In this document: positions 1-10,308 of the stretch, one piece after another
How the letters are laid out: each line of letters starts with the position of its first letter
How positions within the stretch are numbered: the stretch's first letter is position 1
Assembly: GCA_021731025.1 (NCBI GenBank)
Contig: JAKFYD010000004.1
Span: 60,114 to 124,113, forward strand
DNA from: Pseudobdellovibrionaceae bacterium
GTDB taxonomy: Bacteria > Bdellovibrionota > Bdellovibrionia > Bdellovibrionales > Bdellovibrionaceae
Direction of reading: 5' to 3'
Length of the DNA: 64,000 nt
Translations under genes and position numbers: made by a program
The notes under the pieces: model-generated
Database searches by the model: none
Seen by the model: the letters and a program-made list of their open reading frames with translations, nothing else
What the model was told of the DNA's origin: nothing

Positions 1-153
1 GATGTACTCTTCGGCTTGTTTGAAATCATTTTTTGAAATTTCGTAATTTTTCCACTCTTGCCCTTCAGGTTGCAAAGAGATTTTCCAGGCGTGGCGATGT
101 TCAGTAACATCCACTTTATATTTTCTTCCTCGTAATTCAGCTTCAAAATACAT
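1..153 (-). CDS. Partial: probable biotin carboxyl carrier subunit, N-terminal 51 residues
   Basis: The first 51 codons of a gene that runs off the left edge. The start is an ATG at 153-151 with AGAGGA three bases upstream. It begins 11 bases after the stop of the biotin carboxylase gene, so the two are surely co-transcribed. The visible part starts MYFEAELRGRKYKVDV and is rich in charged residues and short beta-strand-like stretches. The biotin-attachment MKM motif expected near the C-terminus lies outside the window. That it is the biotin carrier of the acyl-CoA carboxylase is inferred from position only: the biotin carboxylase next door ends without a biotin domain, so a separate carrier is needed. 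Confidence 0.6.
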   Translation of the reverse strand, partial: MYFEAELRGRKYKVDVTEHRHAWKISLQPEGQEWKNYEISKNDFKQAEEYI

Positions 154-164
154 AGTGTCCTCTT

Positions 165-1679
165 TTAATTCGTTCTCAAGGCAATTCGTCGGCCCATGCG
201 CTTCCAGTTAGAAACCAAATTGAGTTGTCGCACATCTTTTGATTTGCGATCGTTGTAAGCCGTGATTGCTGCCGCAATCAAAAACATAGGATCTTCAACT
301 TCTTTAAAGAGCTGAGGTTCGATCACTTCAAAATTCTTTTCAATAAACTGAGTCGTGTAACTGCCATCGCGAAACTTGGGATGATCCAAAATTGTTTTGT
401 GAAGAACAATATTTGTTTTAATTCCCGTGAGCACAAATTCCGTCAGTGCTCTTTGCATGCGATCAATAGCTTCTTCGCGAGTTTCCCCCCAAGTGATCAC
501 TTTCGCAATCATGGGATCGTAGTAAATAGGAACTTCGTAACCGGGGTAAGCGTAAGAATCCACACGCATAAAGGGACCTTGAGGGTGTCGGCAGGCGCGA
601 ATAACACCAGGACTTGGTTTGTAGGTCACAGGATCTTCAGCGCAAATGCGCGCTTCAATCGCGTGTCCATGCTGAACCAACTCTTCCTGTTTGAAACTAA
701 GTGGCAATCCTGCGGCCACAAAAATTTGTTCTTTAACCAAGTCCACATTCGTTGTCGCTTCAGTGACGGGATGTTCCACTTGCAAGCGAGTGTTCATCTC
801 CATAAAATAAAATTCTTTGGTTTGATTATCGAAAATAAATTCGATTGTGCCCGCGCCAATATAATTAATTTGTTTAGCGGCGCGAACGGCAGCTTCGCCC
901 ATTTTTTTGCGAACGGCAGGGGGGACCGAAGGACTTGGAGCTTCCTCGATGATCTTTTGGTGACGACGCTGAACTGAACATTCCCGTTCAAACAAATGAC
1001 AAACATTTCCGTGAGTATCACCAAAGACTTGAATCTCGATGTGTTTCGGATCGTTGATGAACTTTTCAATGTAGACTGTCGGATTCGCGAAATAATTTTG
1101 TCCTTCCGAGCGACAAGCCCGAAAAGCACTGTCAAATTCGCTTTCTTGGCGAACCACGCGCATGCCTTTTCCACCACCACCAGCCGTTGCTTTAATGATA
1201 ATAGGGTAGCCGACTTTTTTAGCGATCTCGCGGCCGTCTTCTAAAGTTTCAACTCCACCATCACTTCCAGGAACACAGGGCACATTGGCTTTTTTCATTA
1301 AAGCCTTTGCTGAAAGTTTATCTCCCATAGCATCGATATTTTCCGGAGTAGGCCCAATGAAAACAATTCCCGCTTCAGCACAAGCGCGGGCAAAAGTCGT
1401 ATTTTCAGAGAGAAAACCATAGCCAGGATGAATCGCATCGACTTTGGCTTCTTTAGCGACAGCAATGATCTTGCGATAATTAAGGTAGCTCTCCTTCGAG
1501 GGAGCCGGACCAATATTGTAAGCTTGATCAGCCAAAAACACGTGCAAACTATCGCGATCCGCATCGCTAAAAACCGCGATGGAAGAAATTCCCAGCTCAC
1601 GGCAGGCTCGGGTGATTCGAATGGCAATTTCACCGCGGTTCGCAATCAAAATTCTTTTAAAGGGAAGTTCCTTTGTCAT
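165..1679 (-). CDS. accC: Biotin carboxylase subunit of an acyl-CoA (acetyl/propionyl-CoA) carboxylase
   Basis: Catalyses ATP-dependent carboxylation of the biotin carried by the carrier subunit. About 504 residues, the size of a biotin carboxylase with no fused biotin domain. Visible motifs are the N-terminal RILIANRGEIAIRI, the ATP-grasp glycine loop KATAGGGGKGMRVV, and the catalytic stretch EMNTRLQVEHPVTE. The ATG at 1679 is preferred over an in-frame TTG two codons upstream because AAAGGA lies about six bases before it. The gene follows pccB by 12 bases and precedes the probable carrier gene by 11, forming a three-gene carboxylase operon. The partner carboxyltransferase is of PccB type, so propionyl-CoA or a broad acyl-CoA range is the likely substrate. 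The family alone does not settle acetyl versus propionyl. Confidence 0.93.
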   Translation of the reverse strand: MTKELPFKRILIANRGEIAIRITRACRELGISSIAVFSDADRDSLHVFLADQAYNIGPAPSKESYLNYRKIIAVAKEAKVDAIHPGYGFLSENTTFARACAEAGIVFIGPTPENIDAMGDKLSAKALMKKANVPCVPGSDGGVETLEDGREIAKKVGYPIIIKATAGGGGKGMRVVRQESEFDSAFRACRSEGQNYFANPTVYIEKFINDPKHIEIQVFGDTHGNVCHLFERECSVQRRHQKIIEEAPSPSVPPAVRKKMGEAAVRAAKQINYIGAGTIEFIFDNQTKEFYFMEMNTRLQVEHPVTEATTNVDLVKEQIFVAAGLPLSFKQEELVQHGHAIEARICAEDPVTYKPSPGVIRACRHPQGPFMRVDSYAYPGYEVPIYYDPMIAKVITWGETREEAIDRMQRALTEFVLTGIKTNIVLHKTILDHPKFRDGSYTTQFIEKNFEVIEPQLFKEVEDPMFLIAAAITAYNDRKSKDVRQLNLVSNWKRMGRRIALRTN

Positions 1680-1691
1680 GATCAATCCTTT

Positions 1692-3254
1692 TTAAAGCGG
1701 AATGTTTCCATGTTTTTTAGGCGGAGTGATATCGCGTTTGTGCTTCAGCATTTCTAAGGAATCGATGATGCGTTTACGAGTCATCGCCGGTTCGATAACT
1801 TCATCGGTATATCCCAGTTCTGCAGAAACGTAAGGATTGCTAAATTTCTTTTCATAATCAGCAATCAATTTCGCTTTTTCCGCGACAGGATCTTTTGCTT
1901 TTTTAATTTGTTCTCGGAAGACAATATTCACGGCACCTTCAGCACCCATAACCGCGATCTCGGCAGAAGGGTAAGCCAGATTAACATCACTGCGAAGAAG
2001 TTTAGATCCCATGACGATGTAGGCGCCACCGTACGCTTTACGAGTAATCACCGTGATTTTTGGAACAGTGGCTTCCGCATAGGCGTAAAGCAATTTCGCT
2101 CCGTGAGTGATAATGCCATTCCACTCTTGATCTTTCCCCGGAAGGAATCCAGGAACGTCAACAAAGCTAACAATAGGAATATTGAAAGAATCACAGAAGC
2201 GAATAAAGCGGGCCGCTTTTCGAGAAGCTTCGATGTTCAAACAACCTGCAAGCACATTCGGTTGATTCGCAACGATCCCAACGGGGCGACCATTAAAGCG
2301 AGCAAACCCGACAATAATATTTTGAGCATAATATTTGTGAACTTCCAAAAAGTAACCTTCATCCACACACTCAGTGACTACATTCAACATGTCGTAAGGT
2401 TTCTTTGGATTGTCTGGAATAATTTTATTAAGAGCTTCGACAATGCGATCCGGTTTGTCTTCCGTCGGCAAAATCGGAGCATCATCTAAATTGTTTGCCG
2501 GTAGAAAATTTAACAATTCGCGAATCATCAACAAACAGTGTTTATCATCTTCGGTCGCAAAGTGTGCGACGCCTGATTTTTGCGAGTGAGTCGCGGCTCC
2601 ACCCAATTCTTCCTTAGTTATATCTTCGTGCGTGACCGTTTTAATAACATCAGGTCCTGTCACAAACATATAACTGGTTTCTTTCACCATGAAAACAAAA
2701 TCTGTGATGCTAGGACTGTACACAGCTCCACCAGCGCAAGGACCAAGGATCGCCGTGATTTGGGGAACAACTCCTGAAGCTAAAACATTGCGAGTGAAAA
2801 TATCAGCATACCCGCCCAAAGATTCGATTCCTTCTTGGATACGAGCTCCACCGGAATCGTTCAGGCAAATCACAGGCGCCCCATTTTTCAAAGCTAGATC
2901 CATCACTTTACAAATTTTATTTGCTTGTGTGCGTGACATTGATCCACCAATAACAGTGAAATCTTGACTGGCAACGTAAACTAATTTTCCATTCACGCGA
3001 CCATAACCGGTAACGACACCGTCACCAGGAACAACTTGTTTATCCATTTCAAAATTCACGCAGCGATGGGTAACAAAACGATCCATCTCGACAAAACTTC
3101 CAGGATCTAAAAGCACATCTAAGCGCTCACGAGCCGTAAGTCTTCCACCTTCTTTGTGTTTAGCAACGCGAGCCGTGCCACCACCCTGCATGGCCTGCTC
3201 ATTTCTTTTATCCAAATCTTGGAGGCGAGCTTGATTGGCGTTTTCGATTTCCAT
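1692..3254 (-). CDS. pccB: Acyl-CoA carboxylase carboxyltransferase subunit (propionyl-CoA carboxylase beta type)
   Basis: Transfers the carboxyl group from carboxybiotin to an acyl-CoA, probably propionyl-CoA, giving methylmalonyl-CoA. 520 residues, typical for PccB/MmdA-type fused carboxyltransferases. Both halves of the crotonase-like fold are visible: [19 protein letters not shown] and [16 protein letters not shown] in the N-terminal half, and [16 protein letters not shown] with [14 protein letters not shown] in the C-terminal half. The start ATG at 3254 has AAGGAGAATCC directly upstream. It is first in an operon with accC and the probable carrier gene, and starts nine bases after the asnS stop, so it may share the asnS transcript. 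In a predator this enzyme would handle odd-chain and branched-chain acyl units; that role is inference. Confidence 0.92.
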   Translation of the reverse strand: MEIENANQARLQDLDKRNEQAMQGGGTARVAKHKEGGRLTARERLDVLLDPGSFVEMDRFVTHRCVNFEMDKQVVPGDGVVTGYGRVNGKLVYVASQDFTVIGGSMSRTQANKICKVMDLALKNGAPVICLNDSGGARIQEGIESLGGYADIFTRNVLASGVVPQITAILGPCAGGAVYSPSITDFVFMVKETSYMFVTGPDVIKTVTHEDITKEELGGAATHSQKSGVAHFATEDDKHCLLMIRELLNFLPANNLDDAPILPTEDKPDRIVEALNKIIPDNPKKPYDMLNVVTECVDEGYFLEVHKYYAQNIIVGFARFNGRPVGIVANQPNVLAGCLNIEASRKAARFIRFCDSFNIPIVSFVDVPGFLPGKDQEWNGIITHGAKLLYAYAEATVPKITVITRKAYGGAYIVMGSKLLRSDVNLAYPSAEIAVMGAEGAVNIVFREQIKKAKDPVAEKAKLIADYEKKFSNPYVSAELGYTDEVIEPAMTRKRIIDSLEMLKHKRDITPPKKHGNIPL

Positions 3255-3263
3255 GGATTCTCC

Positions 3264-4553
3264 TTAAGGATAACTGCGACCGTAAAGTCTTGGGAAAGGA
3301 ATGGTTTCACGCACGTGAGGCAATCCGCAAATCCAAGCCACCGTTCTTTCGATGCCTAAACCAAAACCACTGTGCGGAAAAGAACCAAAACGACGAACAT
3401 CCAAATACCATTGGAAATCTTTTTCATTCAGTTTGTGTTCTTTAATTTTTTCTAAAAGTTTGGCAATGCTTTCTTCCCGTTGTCCACCACCGATGATTTC
3501 TCCGTAACCTTCCGTCGCCAAGAGATCACATCCCATCGCGTAGCCGGGCTCATTAGGATCTTCTTTCATGTAGAAAGCTTTAATAGCTTGAGGATAGTGA
3601 TGAACAAAAACAGGTTTATCATATTTCGAACTGACAATAGTTTCGTCAGGAGCACCAAAATCATCGCCAATATTGAATTCAGGATTCTCTTTTTTAATCA
3701 TTTCCGCAGCTTCTTTGTAATGAAGGCGAGGGAAAGGACCTTTAATCACTTCCAATTTGCTGAGATCCCGTTCGAGAACTTTTAACTCTTCAGTGCGATT
3801 TTTTAAGGTACGTTGAACAATGTATTCGACGAATTGCTCAGCTAAATCCATGTTGTCGTACATGTCGTTGAAGGCCACTTCGGGCTCAACCATCCAAAAC
3901 TCAATCAAGTGGCGACGAGTTTTTGATTTTTCGGCACGGAAAGTGGGTCCAAAGCAGTAAACTTTTCCTAAAGCTGCTGCCGTGGCTTCCATGTACAGTT
4001 GTCCTGACTGGGACAAATACATTTTCTCATCAAAATATTTAGTTTCAAAAAGATTCGAAGTTCCTTCACAAGCACTCGGAGTAAAAATTGGAGCATCGGT
4101 CAGAGTGAATCCGCGACCATCAAAGAAATCGCGAATTGCGGAAATGATTTCATGACGAACGCGCAAGATTGCATGTTGACGTTTCGAGCGAATCCACAGA
4201 TGGCGATTCTCCATTAAAAAATCAGTGCCGTGATCTTTGGGGCTGATGGGATAATTTTCAGAGGGAGCTAAAACTTCTAAAGTTTCAACACCAATCTCAT
4301 AAACATTCTCATGTTTAGGATGTTTTCTGACTGAACCCAGAACTTGGACCGAAGTTTCTTGAGTCAATTTTTCAAAGCTTTCTAAAGCCGCATCCGTGCA
4401 TTCACCTTTAAAGAGAATGCACGGAACAATTCCTGTTCCATCGCGGAGCTCTAAAAATTTAACTTTGCCTGAGGAACGGGTTTGATAAACCCAACCCTTT
4501 AACGTGATTTTTTGGCCGACCTTGTCTTTAAGGTCAGAGATATAACTGCGCAT
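3264..4553 (-). CDS. asnS: Asparaginyl-tRNA synthetase
   Basis: Class IIb aminoacyl-tRNA synthetase charging tRNA-Asn. About 429 residues. It has an N-terminal OB-fold anticodon-binding domain ([20 protein letters not shown]). Class II motif 2 is [21 protein letters not shown], and motif 3 at the C-terminus reads [20 protein letters not shown] followed by the ETIPFPR tail usual for AsnRS. The frame is open for 44 codons upstream, but ATG 4553 is chosen because GAGAGGA precedes it by four bases and MRSYISDL matches the usual short AsnRS N-terminus. The 90 bases upstream contain no obvious T-box. Confidence 0.95.
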   Translation of the reverse strand: MRSYISDLKDKVGQKITLKGWVYQTRSSGKVKFLELRDGTGIVPCILFKGECTDAALESFEKLTQETSVQVLGSVRKHPKHENVYEIGVETLEVLAPSENYPISPKDHGTDFLMENRHLWIRSKRQHAILRVRHEIISAIRDFFDGRGFTLTDAPIFTPSACEGTSNLFETKYFDEKMYLSQSGQLYMEATAAALGKVYCFGPTFRAEKSKTRRHLIEFWMVEPEVAFNDMYDNMDLAEQFVEYIVQRTLKNRTEELKVLERDLSKLEVIKGPFPRLHYKEAAEMIKKENPEFNIGDDFGAPDETIVSSKYDKPVFVHHYPQAIKAFYMKEDPNEPGYAMGCDLLATEGYGEIIGGGQREESIAKLLEKIKEHKLNEKDFQWYLDVRRFGSFPHSGFGLGIERTVAWICGLPHVRETIPFPRLYGRSYP

Positions 4554-4642
4554 AAAATCCTCTCTCGAACAAAGAGGTTTTTTACCACGAAAGAGTGCGG
4601 ATTCACGCGATTTTATTGTGCTGCAAAGCGAAATGAGGGCTT

Positions 4643-6067
4643 TTAAAATGATAGAATTTGTTTCTTCAGGGCGTTCATTAAACAACTGGAGCGCCTAAAA
4701 TCATTCACAACGACGTCGGTTTCGATCCCTTTGCAGGCGGGCGTGAGTTTGTCGGGGATTTCCAGATCATGAAACTTGAAGGAGGCCTCTTTTTCAAGAG
4801 GTTCTAGGTCAAAATCAGGAGCTTCTTTATTCGCTCGACCATCGGTTCTTTTTTTCTGATATAGGTCAGATGAACAGACTTGAATAGAATTCATGACTGC
4901 TTTCGTGTGACCGCCAACACTTGAAGACAAAAAGCCTCTTTTTAAGGTACTCAGTTTGGATAGTTTTGCGAGGTTAAGAATTTTAAAAAGTCCGACATAA
5001 GAAACCGAGGTAAAAAGAATAAACTCAGCGAGTTCCGCATTGTCATTCGATTCGTAGTGGTTCATTAAGCACTTTACTCCCATGGGTAACGGGGTTTTTC
5101 CAGGGGATACTTCTGTTGTGTCCAGTAATTTGAGTTTACCTAAGGTTTCATAAACTGTGTTGTCTTCAAATAAAAAATCTTTTGTCGCCGTATCCAAGGC
5201 ATAAACTTTTGTATCCCTAGTTCTCTTCGAAAGCAGACTTTCATTAAGAGTTTTTCTTTCGTAAGAAAGTTCTCTGAATTTCTTTTTAATTTTTTGTGTG
5301 AAAAGGCCCAAAGATTTTTTGTTGAATTCAATATTCGAAGTATCCTGTAAATCTAAATTCAGGATTTCCTGGTCATTTAAGGGTCTTCCTGTTTTTTTAT
5401 TAATAATACCGCTTCTTTCTTCTCCGATGAGGTCGAAGAATTCTTGGTCGCTAACGATAGGCATTGAGGCGCCAAAAAGGTCTTTCGAGGCAGTAAGTAA
5501 ATTTAAGTACTCCTTATCACTGCATAGTTTTATCCATTTGGGATCTAAGCCGTTGCGGGAATTAAAACTGGGAAAATGAAGGGCTCGGGGTAACATATCT
5601 GCCTTCTGATTATAAACTTCACATTTATTTAAAGCGAGCTCCGCTTTTTTCATTGCTAGCCATGACTCTTTTAAATCCATGGTCCATTGTTCCAAGAGCT
5701 TGTCGTCGTTAACAATGGCGCTAATTTTTTGTCGAAGACAGTTGTTTTTTTTCACTTGAAGATCCGCGCTTTTTTGAAACACAGACCATTCAAAAATATT
5801 ATTGTTGGAGGTGTAAAGGAGATCCGAAGACGAGGGATAATGACAACGTATCTTTTCAAAATTAGCTAATTCTTTTTCATCAACGCGCCAACACACACGA
5901 CCCTTTGTTAAGCCGTTGTAATTTTCAATTAAAATATCATTTTCCGCGAATGCTTTTTGAGGATTCGAAAATAATAATTGAGTAATGCACAGAATGATTA
6001 AGCTGATTTTAAATTCTTGCGACACAAGTAAGTATCGGTAAAAAAGTCTCAATACTGAGCACACCAT
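4643..6067 (-). CDS. Exported protein of unknown function
   Basis: Not recognised. About 474 residues from ATG 6067. The N-terminus has basic residues followed by [13 protein letters not shown] and a likely signal-peptidase site after KAFA, so it is probably exported. Most of the protein is charged and helical, with scattered cysteines. A second hydrophobic stretch, [16 protein letters not shown], lies in the C-terminal third and could be a membrane helix. The frame is open back to a TTG at 6136, but nothing resembling a ribosome site supports it; the ATG itself also has only a poor one. The gene is monocistronic and divergent from the exported protein at 6331. Confidence 0.6.
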   Translation of the reverse strand: MVCSVLRLFYRYLLVSQEFKISLIILCITQLLFSNPQKAFAENDILIENYNGLTKGRVCWRVDEKELANFEKIRCHYPSSSDLLYTSNNNIFEWSVFQKSADLQVKKNNCLRQKISAIVNDDKLLEQWTMDLKESWLAMKKAELALNKCEVYNQKADMLPRALHFPSFNSRNGLDPKWIKLCSDKEYLNLLTASKDLFGASMPIVSDQEFFDLIGEERSGIINKKTGRPLNDQEILNLDLQDTSNIEFNKKSLGLFTQKIKKKFRELSYERKTLNESLLSKRTRDTKVYALDTATKDFLFEDNTVYETLGKLKLLDTTEVSPGKTPLPMGVKCLMNHYESNDNAELAEFILFTSVSYVGLFKILNLAKLSKLSTLKRGFLSSSVGGHTKAVMNSIQVCSSDLYQKKRTDGRANKEAPDFDLEPLEKEASFKFHDLEIPDKLTPACKGIETDVVVNDFRRSSCLMNALKKQILSF

Positions 6068-6330
6068 TTTTGCATATGTCTCATCTTGAAACAGAATCAG
6101 GACATTTTTTGGCAAAGAGTGAAATTCTTTGTTCAAATGTAGAAGGTTTTTTAAACGGCAAAGCTCTGATTTTTAGAGTCTTACACTTCGAAAGTGTTTC
6201 ATTTTGAGAATTAAATCAGTGATAAATCATGGATTGCTTTAAAAGCATAAGACCTGCACCAGGCATGCTTTTTGGAATACTGAAAGTTGTGTCGAGTTTT
6301 TAAAGATATAAAAGCGAAGTAAGGATATTT

Positions 6331-6807
6331 ATGAAAAATTTATTTAAACTGTCTATTTTGGTCTTACCAATTTTTTTAACGGCGATAAACAGTCAGGGAG
6401 TGCCTGGAGGCGCCATTGTCAAAGGTGGTAAAACAGTTTCGAAGGTAGCTTCTAATTTTTTTAATAACCCTATATTTAGCACCATAAAAATCACCGGTCC
6501 TCTTGCTGCTAATCGTGAAGTTCAAGTATTCAACAAACTACGAGCTAGGGCCGCAAAACTTTTCGACTCTGAATTATCCCAGGTCCGAAAGGATGATCTT
6601 TGGTACGCATTGAATCAAGCTTCCAAGGATTTTCATGAAAATCTACTGAAATATAGTGGCGAAACGAATGCAGCAAATCTTATTAGAAATCAGACGCTCA
6701 TTCTAAACAGGTTTTCGGCTAAACTGAGAAAAGAAAAAAGTGCCTTGGCAGCTTCTTCAAGTTCCTCAACAAGAAAAGCTCAACGCCCAACCATTGGGAC
6801 AAAATAA
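6331..6807 (+). CDS. Small exported protein of unknown function
   Basis: 158 residues, not recognised. A signal peptide is clear: MKNLFKLSILVLPIFLTAINS, with cleavage probably near residues 21-26. The mature part is basic, begins with a glycine-rich segment, is predicted helical in the middle, and ends in a serine-rich stretch followed by KAQRPTIGTK. The start has TAAGGA seven bases upstream. It converges with the subtilase gene, with the two stop codons adjacent. Confidence 0.65.
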   Translation: MKNLFKLSILVLPIFLTAINSQGVPGGAIVKGGKTVSKVASNFFNNPIFSTIKITGPLAANREVQVFNKLRARAAKLFDSELSQVRKDDLWYALNQASKDFHENLLKYSGETNAANLIRNQTLILNRFSAKLRKEKSALAASSSSSTRKAQRPTIGTK

Positions 6808-6820
6808 TCACCTTTGTCCC
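6796..6820. terminator. Hairpin across two convergent stop codons (possible bidirectional terminator)
   Basis: GGGACAAA (6796-6803) is the exact complement of TTTGTCCC (6813-6820), giving an 8-bp stem with a 9-base loop that contains both stop codons of the flanking convergent genes. There is no T-tract on either side, so it is at best an imperfect terminator; it could also be an mRNA-stabilising 3' hairpin. Confidence 0.35.
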
Positions 6821-8052
6821 CGCAAATAATCCACGGCCTTTTTCACATTCAATCTTCCTCGGCTGCTGACGCGAAATTCATGCTGAGGAATAATATCCAC
6901 TGATTTTAAAAGAGCTTCTTTCACTTGAAGGGCAGTTGCTTCAGGCACAGCACTAAATAACAAAGCGGCAGCTCCGCTCACGAAGGGCGCGGCCATGCTG
7001 GTTCCTTGAAAGTATTCATACTTATCTCCCGGGATGGTGCTGTAAATATGATCTCCAGGGGCAGCGATGTGGACATAATTGAAACTGCTATTGGACCACC
7101 AGGCCATATAATCTGTGGGAGTCGATGCGGCAACAGTGATTTGTGTTGGCATATTGAATGAGGCTGGATAATCAGCGCGTTGATCAAGATCAGCGCCATC
7201 ATTGCCGGCAGCGACAACCAACAGAACTCCCTGTGAATTTAGTTTTTCGAAAGTACTTCGTAAAGCGGCCACGACACATTTACTTCCACCCCAGCTCGCA
7301 TTGATAACTTTCGCTCCTCGAGCAGCTACATAGTTCAGGGCCTGGACTGCGTCAGCCAATGAGCCGGAACCATCGTTCGAAATAAAAGGTGCAGGAATGA
7401 TCAAAGCCTTAGGAGCGGTGCCTTTCATTGTGCCTGTTGTTGGATCAGCGGCAATAATACCGCTAACATGAGTGCCATGAGGACTGACTTTAGCTTCTGC
7501 GGCTGACTTTGGAATAAAGCTCATACCCGTGTAGTCATCGACGAACCCATTTCCATCATCATCTTTACCATTTCCTGGAATTTCTTTTTGGTTATAAGCA
7601 ATGCGAGATTTTAATTGCACGTGAGTCACATCAACAAAAGAGTCCACAACTCCAACCATAACACCTTCGCCCATTGCTTTTTCATTCCAGACCGCTTGGC
7701 TGTTTATGATTTCTTGACCCCAAGTCATCCCCGGAGTTGTTACCGCTGTATCCTTAACTGTATCTGCAGATTGGAAATGCTCCATCAGTTGGACTTGGCG
7801 GTCGGGATAGATATTGCGTATTTGGTCCAGATTAGGAGTGACGAAATCTTTTTTAAAATCGTCTCGATTGGTTGTGTTTTCAACGGTAGTTTCTCCGTTT
7901 TCCCATTCGACAATGTAACGATTGTCGCGAGACTCACCGGGGCATTCAGAAGCCGAAGCTTCTTTAAAAACATTTTCTGTCGTTTTTGGTTGACCACAAG
8001 CGGTAAGAAGAAAAATAACCGCGGATAAACCTAAGCCGTATTTCACATCCAT
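6808..8052 (-). CDS. Subtilisin-like serine protease (S8), lipoprotein
   Basis: Exported subtilase of about 414 residues. The N-terminus is a lipoprotein signal peptide with lipobox LLTAC, lipidated Cys at residue 19, so it is probably anchored to a membrane or the cell surface. An I9-like pro-region (about residues 45-110) precedes the peptidase domain. Catalytic residues are visible: Asp137 in VVDSFVD, His192 in SPHGTHVSG, oxyanion Asn284 in AAGNDG, and Ser352 in GTSMAAPFVSG. The Asp motif reads DSF rather than the usual DSG/DTG. An acidic loop, GNGKDDDGNGFVDD, resembles the calcium-binding insertion of many secreted subtilases. ATG 8052 is preferred because GGAG precedes it by six bases; a longer frame upstream would bury the signal peptide. 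Confidence 0.9.
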   Translation of the reverse strand: MDVKYGLGLSAVIFLLTACGQPKTTENVFKEASASECPGESRDNRYIVEWENGETTVENTTNRDDFKKDFVTPNLDQIRNIYPDRQVQLMEHFQSADTVKDTAVTTPGMTWGQEIINSQAVWNEKAMGEGVMVGVVDSFVDVTHVQLKSRIAYNQKEIPGNGKDDDGNGFVDDYTGMSFIPKSAAEAKVSPHGTHVSGIIAADPTTGTMKGTAPKALIIPAPFISNDGSGSLADAVQALNYVAARGAKVINASWGGSKCVVAALRSTFEKLNSQGVLLVVAAGNDGADLDQRADYPASFNMPTQITVAASTPTDYMAWWSNSSFNYVHIAAPGDHIYSTIPGDKYEYFQGTSMAAPFVSGAAALLFSAVPEATALQVKEALLKSVDIIPQHEFRVSSRGRLNVKKAVDYLRGQR

Positions 8053-8231
8053 GTAAGCTCCAGTAGTGGTTCTGAAAGCCTCATCAGTGAAGACTTTCCT
8101 GGCGAACGTTCTGGTCAACTTTTCGGCGATTAAATCTGATTTCCCGAGTCTGGAGCAGAAAACTGGACGAAAGTAGGGATGATTTCAGTCTAGTTTTTAC
8201 TGTAAAGTTCTTAAATTAATGAGGAAAACTT

Positions 8232-10139
8232 ATGAAGCAAAACTTTGGTATTATTTCGTTTTTATTTTTGAGTTTATTTTTAGGACTTAATACCGTCTTC
8301 GCTGCAAAGCCAACAGTCCCACAGATTCCACTGCGGGATTTTTTTAAAAACCCCCAAGAGGCTGGACATTTAATTTCTCCCGACGGCACGCAGCTGGCTT
8401 TATTAAAACCTTGGGAAGCGCGAATGAATCTTTTTTTGCGTTCGCTAAAAAACGATGTCACTTCATCGGACAAACAAATCACCGAGCTGAAAGACCGTGA
8501 TATTTCCAAATTTTTCTGGAAAGGAAATAATATCTTGGTGTTCAGTCGCGATTTTGGAGGAGATGAAAATGATCATTTATTCTCTGCTAATTTAAAGACC
8601 GGAAAAATTATTGATCTTACGCCCTTTGAAAAAACAAAGGCCCTATTGCTGCATGATCTCGACGACGTTTCTGAAAACGAAATTCTTGTTCGGCACAATC
8701 ATCGTGATCCCAAAGTTTTTGATGTTTACCGCATCAATGTTTTAACGGGAGCTTCTGCACTGGTTGTGCAAAATCCCGGGCAATTTACAACCTGGCTGGT
8801 TGATCACAAAGGCAAAATCCGAGGAGCCCTGGAAGCTGAAGGAACTAACACCAATTTTCTCTACCGAGACAATGAAGCTCAAAAATTTCGTAAGCTTTTG
8901 AGTTTTGGTTTTAAAGATAATTTCGAGCCAGTGAGTTTCACTTCGGATAACCGCAATATCTTGGCGCTATCGAATCTGGGCCGAGATAAAAATTCCATCG
9001 TCGAGTACAACCCCCAAACTCGTCGTGAACAAAAAATTATTTACCAACATCCCGAGGTGGATACAGATGCTCTCGTGATATCCAAGAAAAGAAAGATTTT
9101 AACTCATGCGCAACTGATGACTTGGAAAATGGAAAAAGTTTTCTTCGATAATGCTTTAGAGAAAGTGCACAACCGCGTCGCTGAACAAATCAAAGACCAG
9201 GACATTTACACGATCAATTCCGACAAGCTCGAAGAAAAGTTTGTCGTTCGCAGCTATTCGGACCGCAGCATGGGACGCATTTATTTTTACGACTCAAAAA
9301 AAGATGAATTAAAAAAAATAGCTGAACTGGCGCCCTGGCTGCCGGAAGACCAGCTCGCTGAAACGAAACCTGTCGAGTATAAATCTCGCGATGGTTTAAC
9401 GATAAACGGATATTTGACCTTGCCCAAGGGAGAGAAAAACAAAAAATGGCCCCTTGTCGTAAATCCCCATGGGGGTCCCTGGGCGCGGGACAACTGGCGA
9501 TTCAACTCGCAAGTTCAATTCCTGGCTAATCGAGGCTATGCCGTTTTCCAAATGAATTTTCGCGGTTCTACCGGTTACGGCAAAAAATTTCTCGAGGCCT
9601 CCTACAAACAGTGGGGCAAAAAAATGTTGGATGATGTGACCGATGGAGTAAATTGGCTCATCGAAAAAGATCTTGTCGATAAAAAGCGCATTTGCATTTA
9701 TGGCGGCAGTTATGGAGGATACAAAACCTTAGCAGCTTTGGCTTTTACTCCGGAAATCTATGCCTGTGGCATTGACTATGTCGGCGTTTCAAACTTACTG
9801 ACATTTATGAAAACGATTCCTCCTTATTGGACCACTGAACTCGAAAAACTTTATGAAATGGTCGGAGATCCCGAGAAGGACAAAGAACAACTCATGGCGA
9901 CCTCTCCGGCGTTGCAAGCTCATCGCATTAAAGCCCCCCTGCTAGTAGTTCAAGGGGCGAAAGATCCTCGAGTGAATAAAGCTGAATCCGATCAAATGGT
10001 CGAAGCCCTGCGAAAGCGAGGAGTTGAAGTCCCCTACCTGGTTAAAGAAAACGAAGGCCACGGTTTCCGTAACGAAGAAAATCGCTTCGAGTTTTATGAA
10101 ACCATGGAGAAGTTTTTAGCTAAGCATATTGGGAAATAG
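8232..10139 (+). CDS. Exported prolyl-oligopeptidase-family (S9) peptidase
   Basis: 635 residues with a signal peptide (cleavage near VFA/AKP, residue 24). The N-terminal two-thirds should form the beta-propeller seen in acylaminoacyl-peptidase and DPP IV-like enzymes. The last 250 residues are an alpha/beta-hydrolase with Ser about 493 in GGSYGG, Asp about 577 in GAKDPRV and His about 609 in ENEGHGF. It cleaves short peptides from the N-terminal side; the exact specificity cannot be read here. The start has GAGGA eight bases upstream. It is divergent from the subtilase gene, with about 180 bases between them. Together they suggest extracytoplasmic protein digestion. Confidence 0.9.
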   Translation: MKQNFGIISFLFLSLFLGLNTVFAAKPTVPQIPLRDFFKNPQEAGHLISPDGTQLALLKPWEARMNLFLRSLKNDVTSSDKQITELKDRDISKFFWKGNNILVFSRDFGGDENDHLFSANLKTGKIIDLTPFEKTKALLLHDLDDVSENEILVRHNHRDPKVFDVYRINVLTGASALVVQNPGQFTTWLVDHKGKIRGALEAEGTNTNFLYRDNEAQKFRKLLSFGFKDNFEPVSFTSDNRNILALSNLGRDKNSIVEYNPQTRREQKIIYQHPEVDTDALVISKKRKILTHAQLMTWKMEKVFFDNALEKVHNRVAEQIKDQDIYTINSDKLEEKFVVRSYSDRSMGRIYFYDSKKDELKKIAELAPWLPEDQLAETKPVEYKSRDGLTINGYLTLPKGEKNKKWPLVVNPHGGPWARDNWRFNSQVQFLANRGYAVFQMNFRGSTGYGKKFLEASYKQWGKKMLDDVTDGVNWLIEKDLVDKKRICIYGGSYGGYKTLAALAFTPEIYACGIDYVGVSNLLTFMKTIPPYWTTELEKLYEMVGDPEKDKEQLMATSPALQAHRIKAPLLVVQGAKDPRVNKAESDQMVEALRKRGVEVPYLVKENEGHGFRNEENRFEFYETMEKFLAKHIGK

Positions 10140-10308
10140 TTCTGGCACTGCCATTGCTTTACATTGGCGCGAGCCAAGAAAAGTAACTTTCGTGGTGCCT
10201 TAATTCAGTTGAGACCGCCGATCTTGTATTAATTTCCTGGTCTGACAAAAATTGAGTCACCCCCGGCTTTTCGAGGCTTTAAGCACAAGTAAAAGATTTG
10301 GGGATGGT

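Noticed and set aside
381..977. 198-residue plus-strand ORF inside accC
   Set aside because: Lies fully within a well-supported conserved gene on the other strand; no protein-like motifs.
4554..4642. T-box or other leader before asnS
   Set aside because: No T-box core or competing terminator could be made out.
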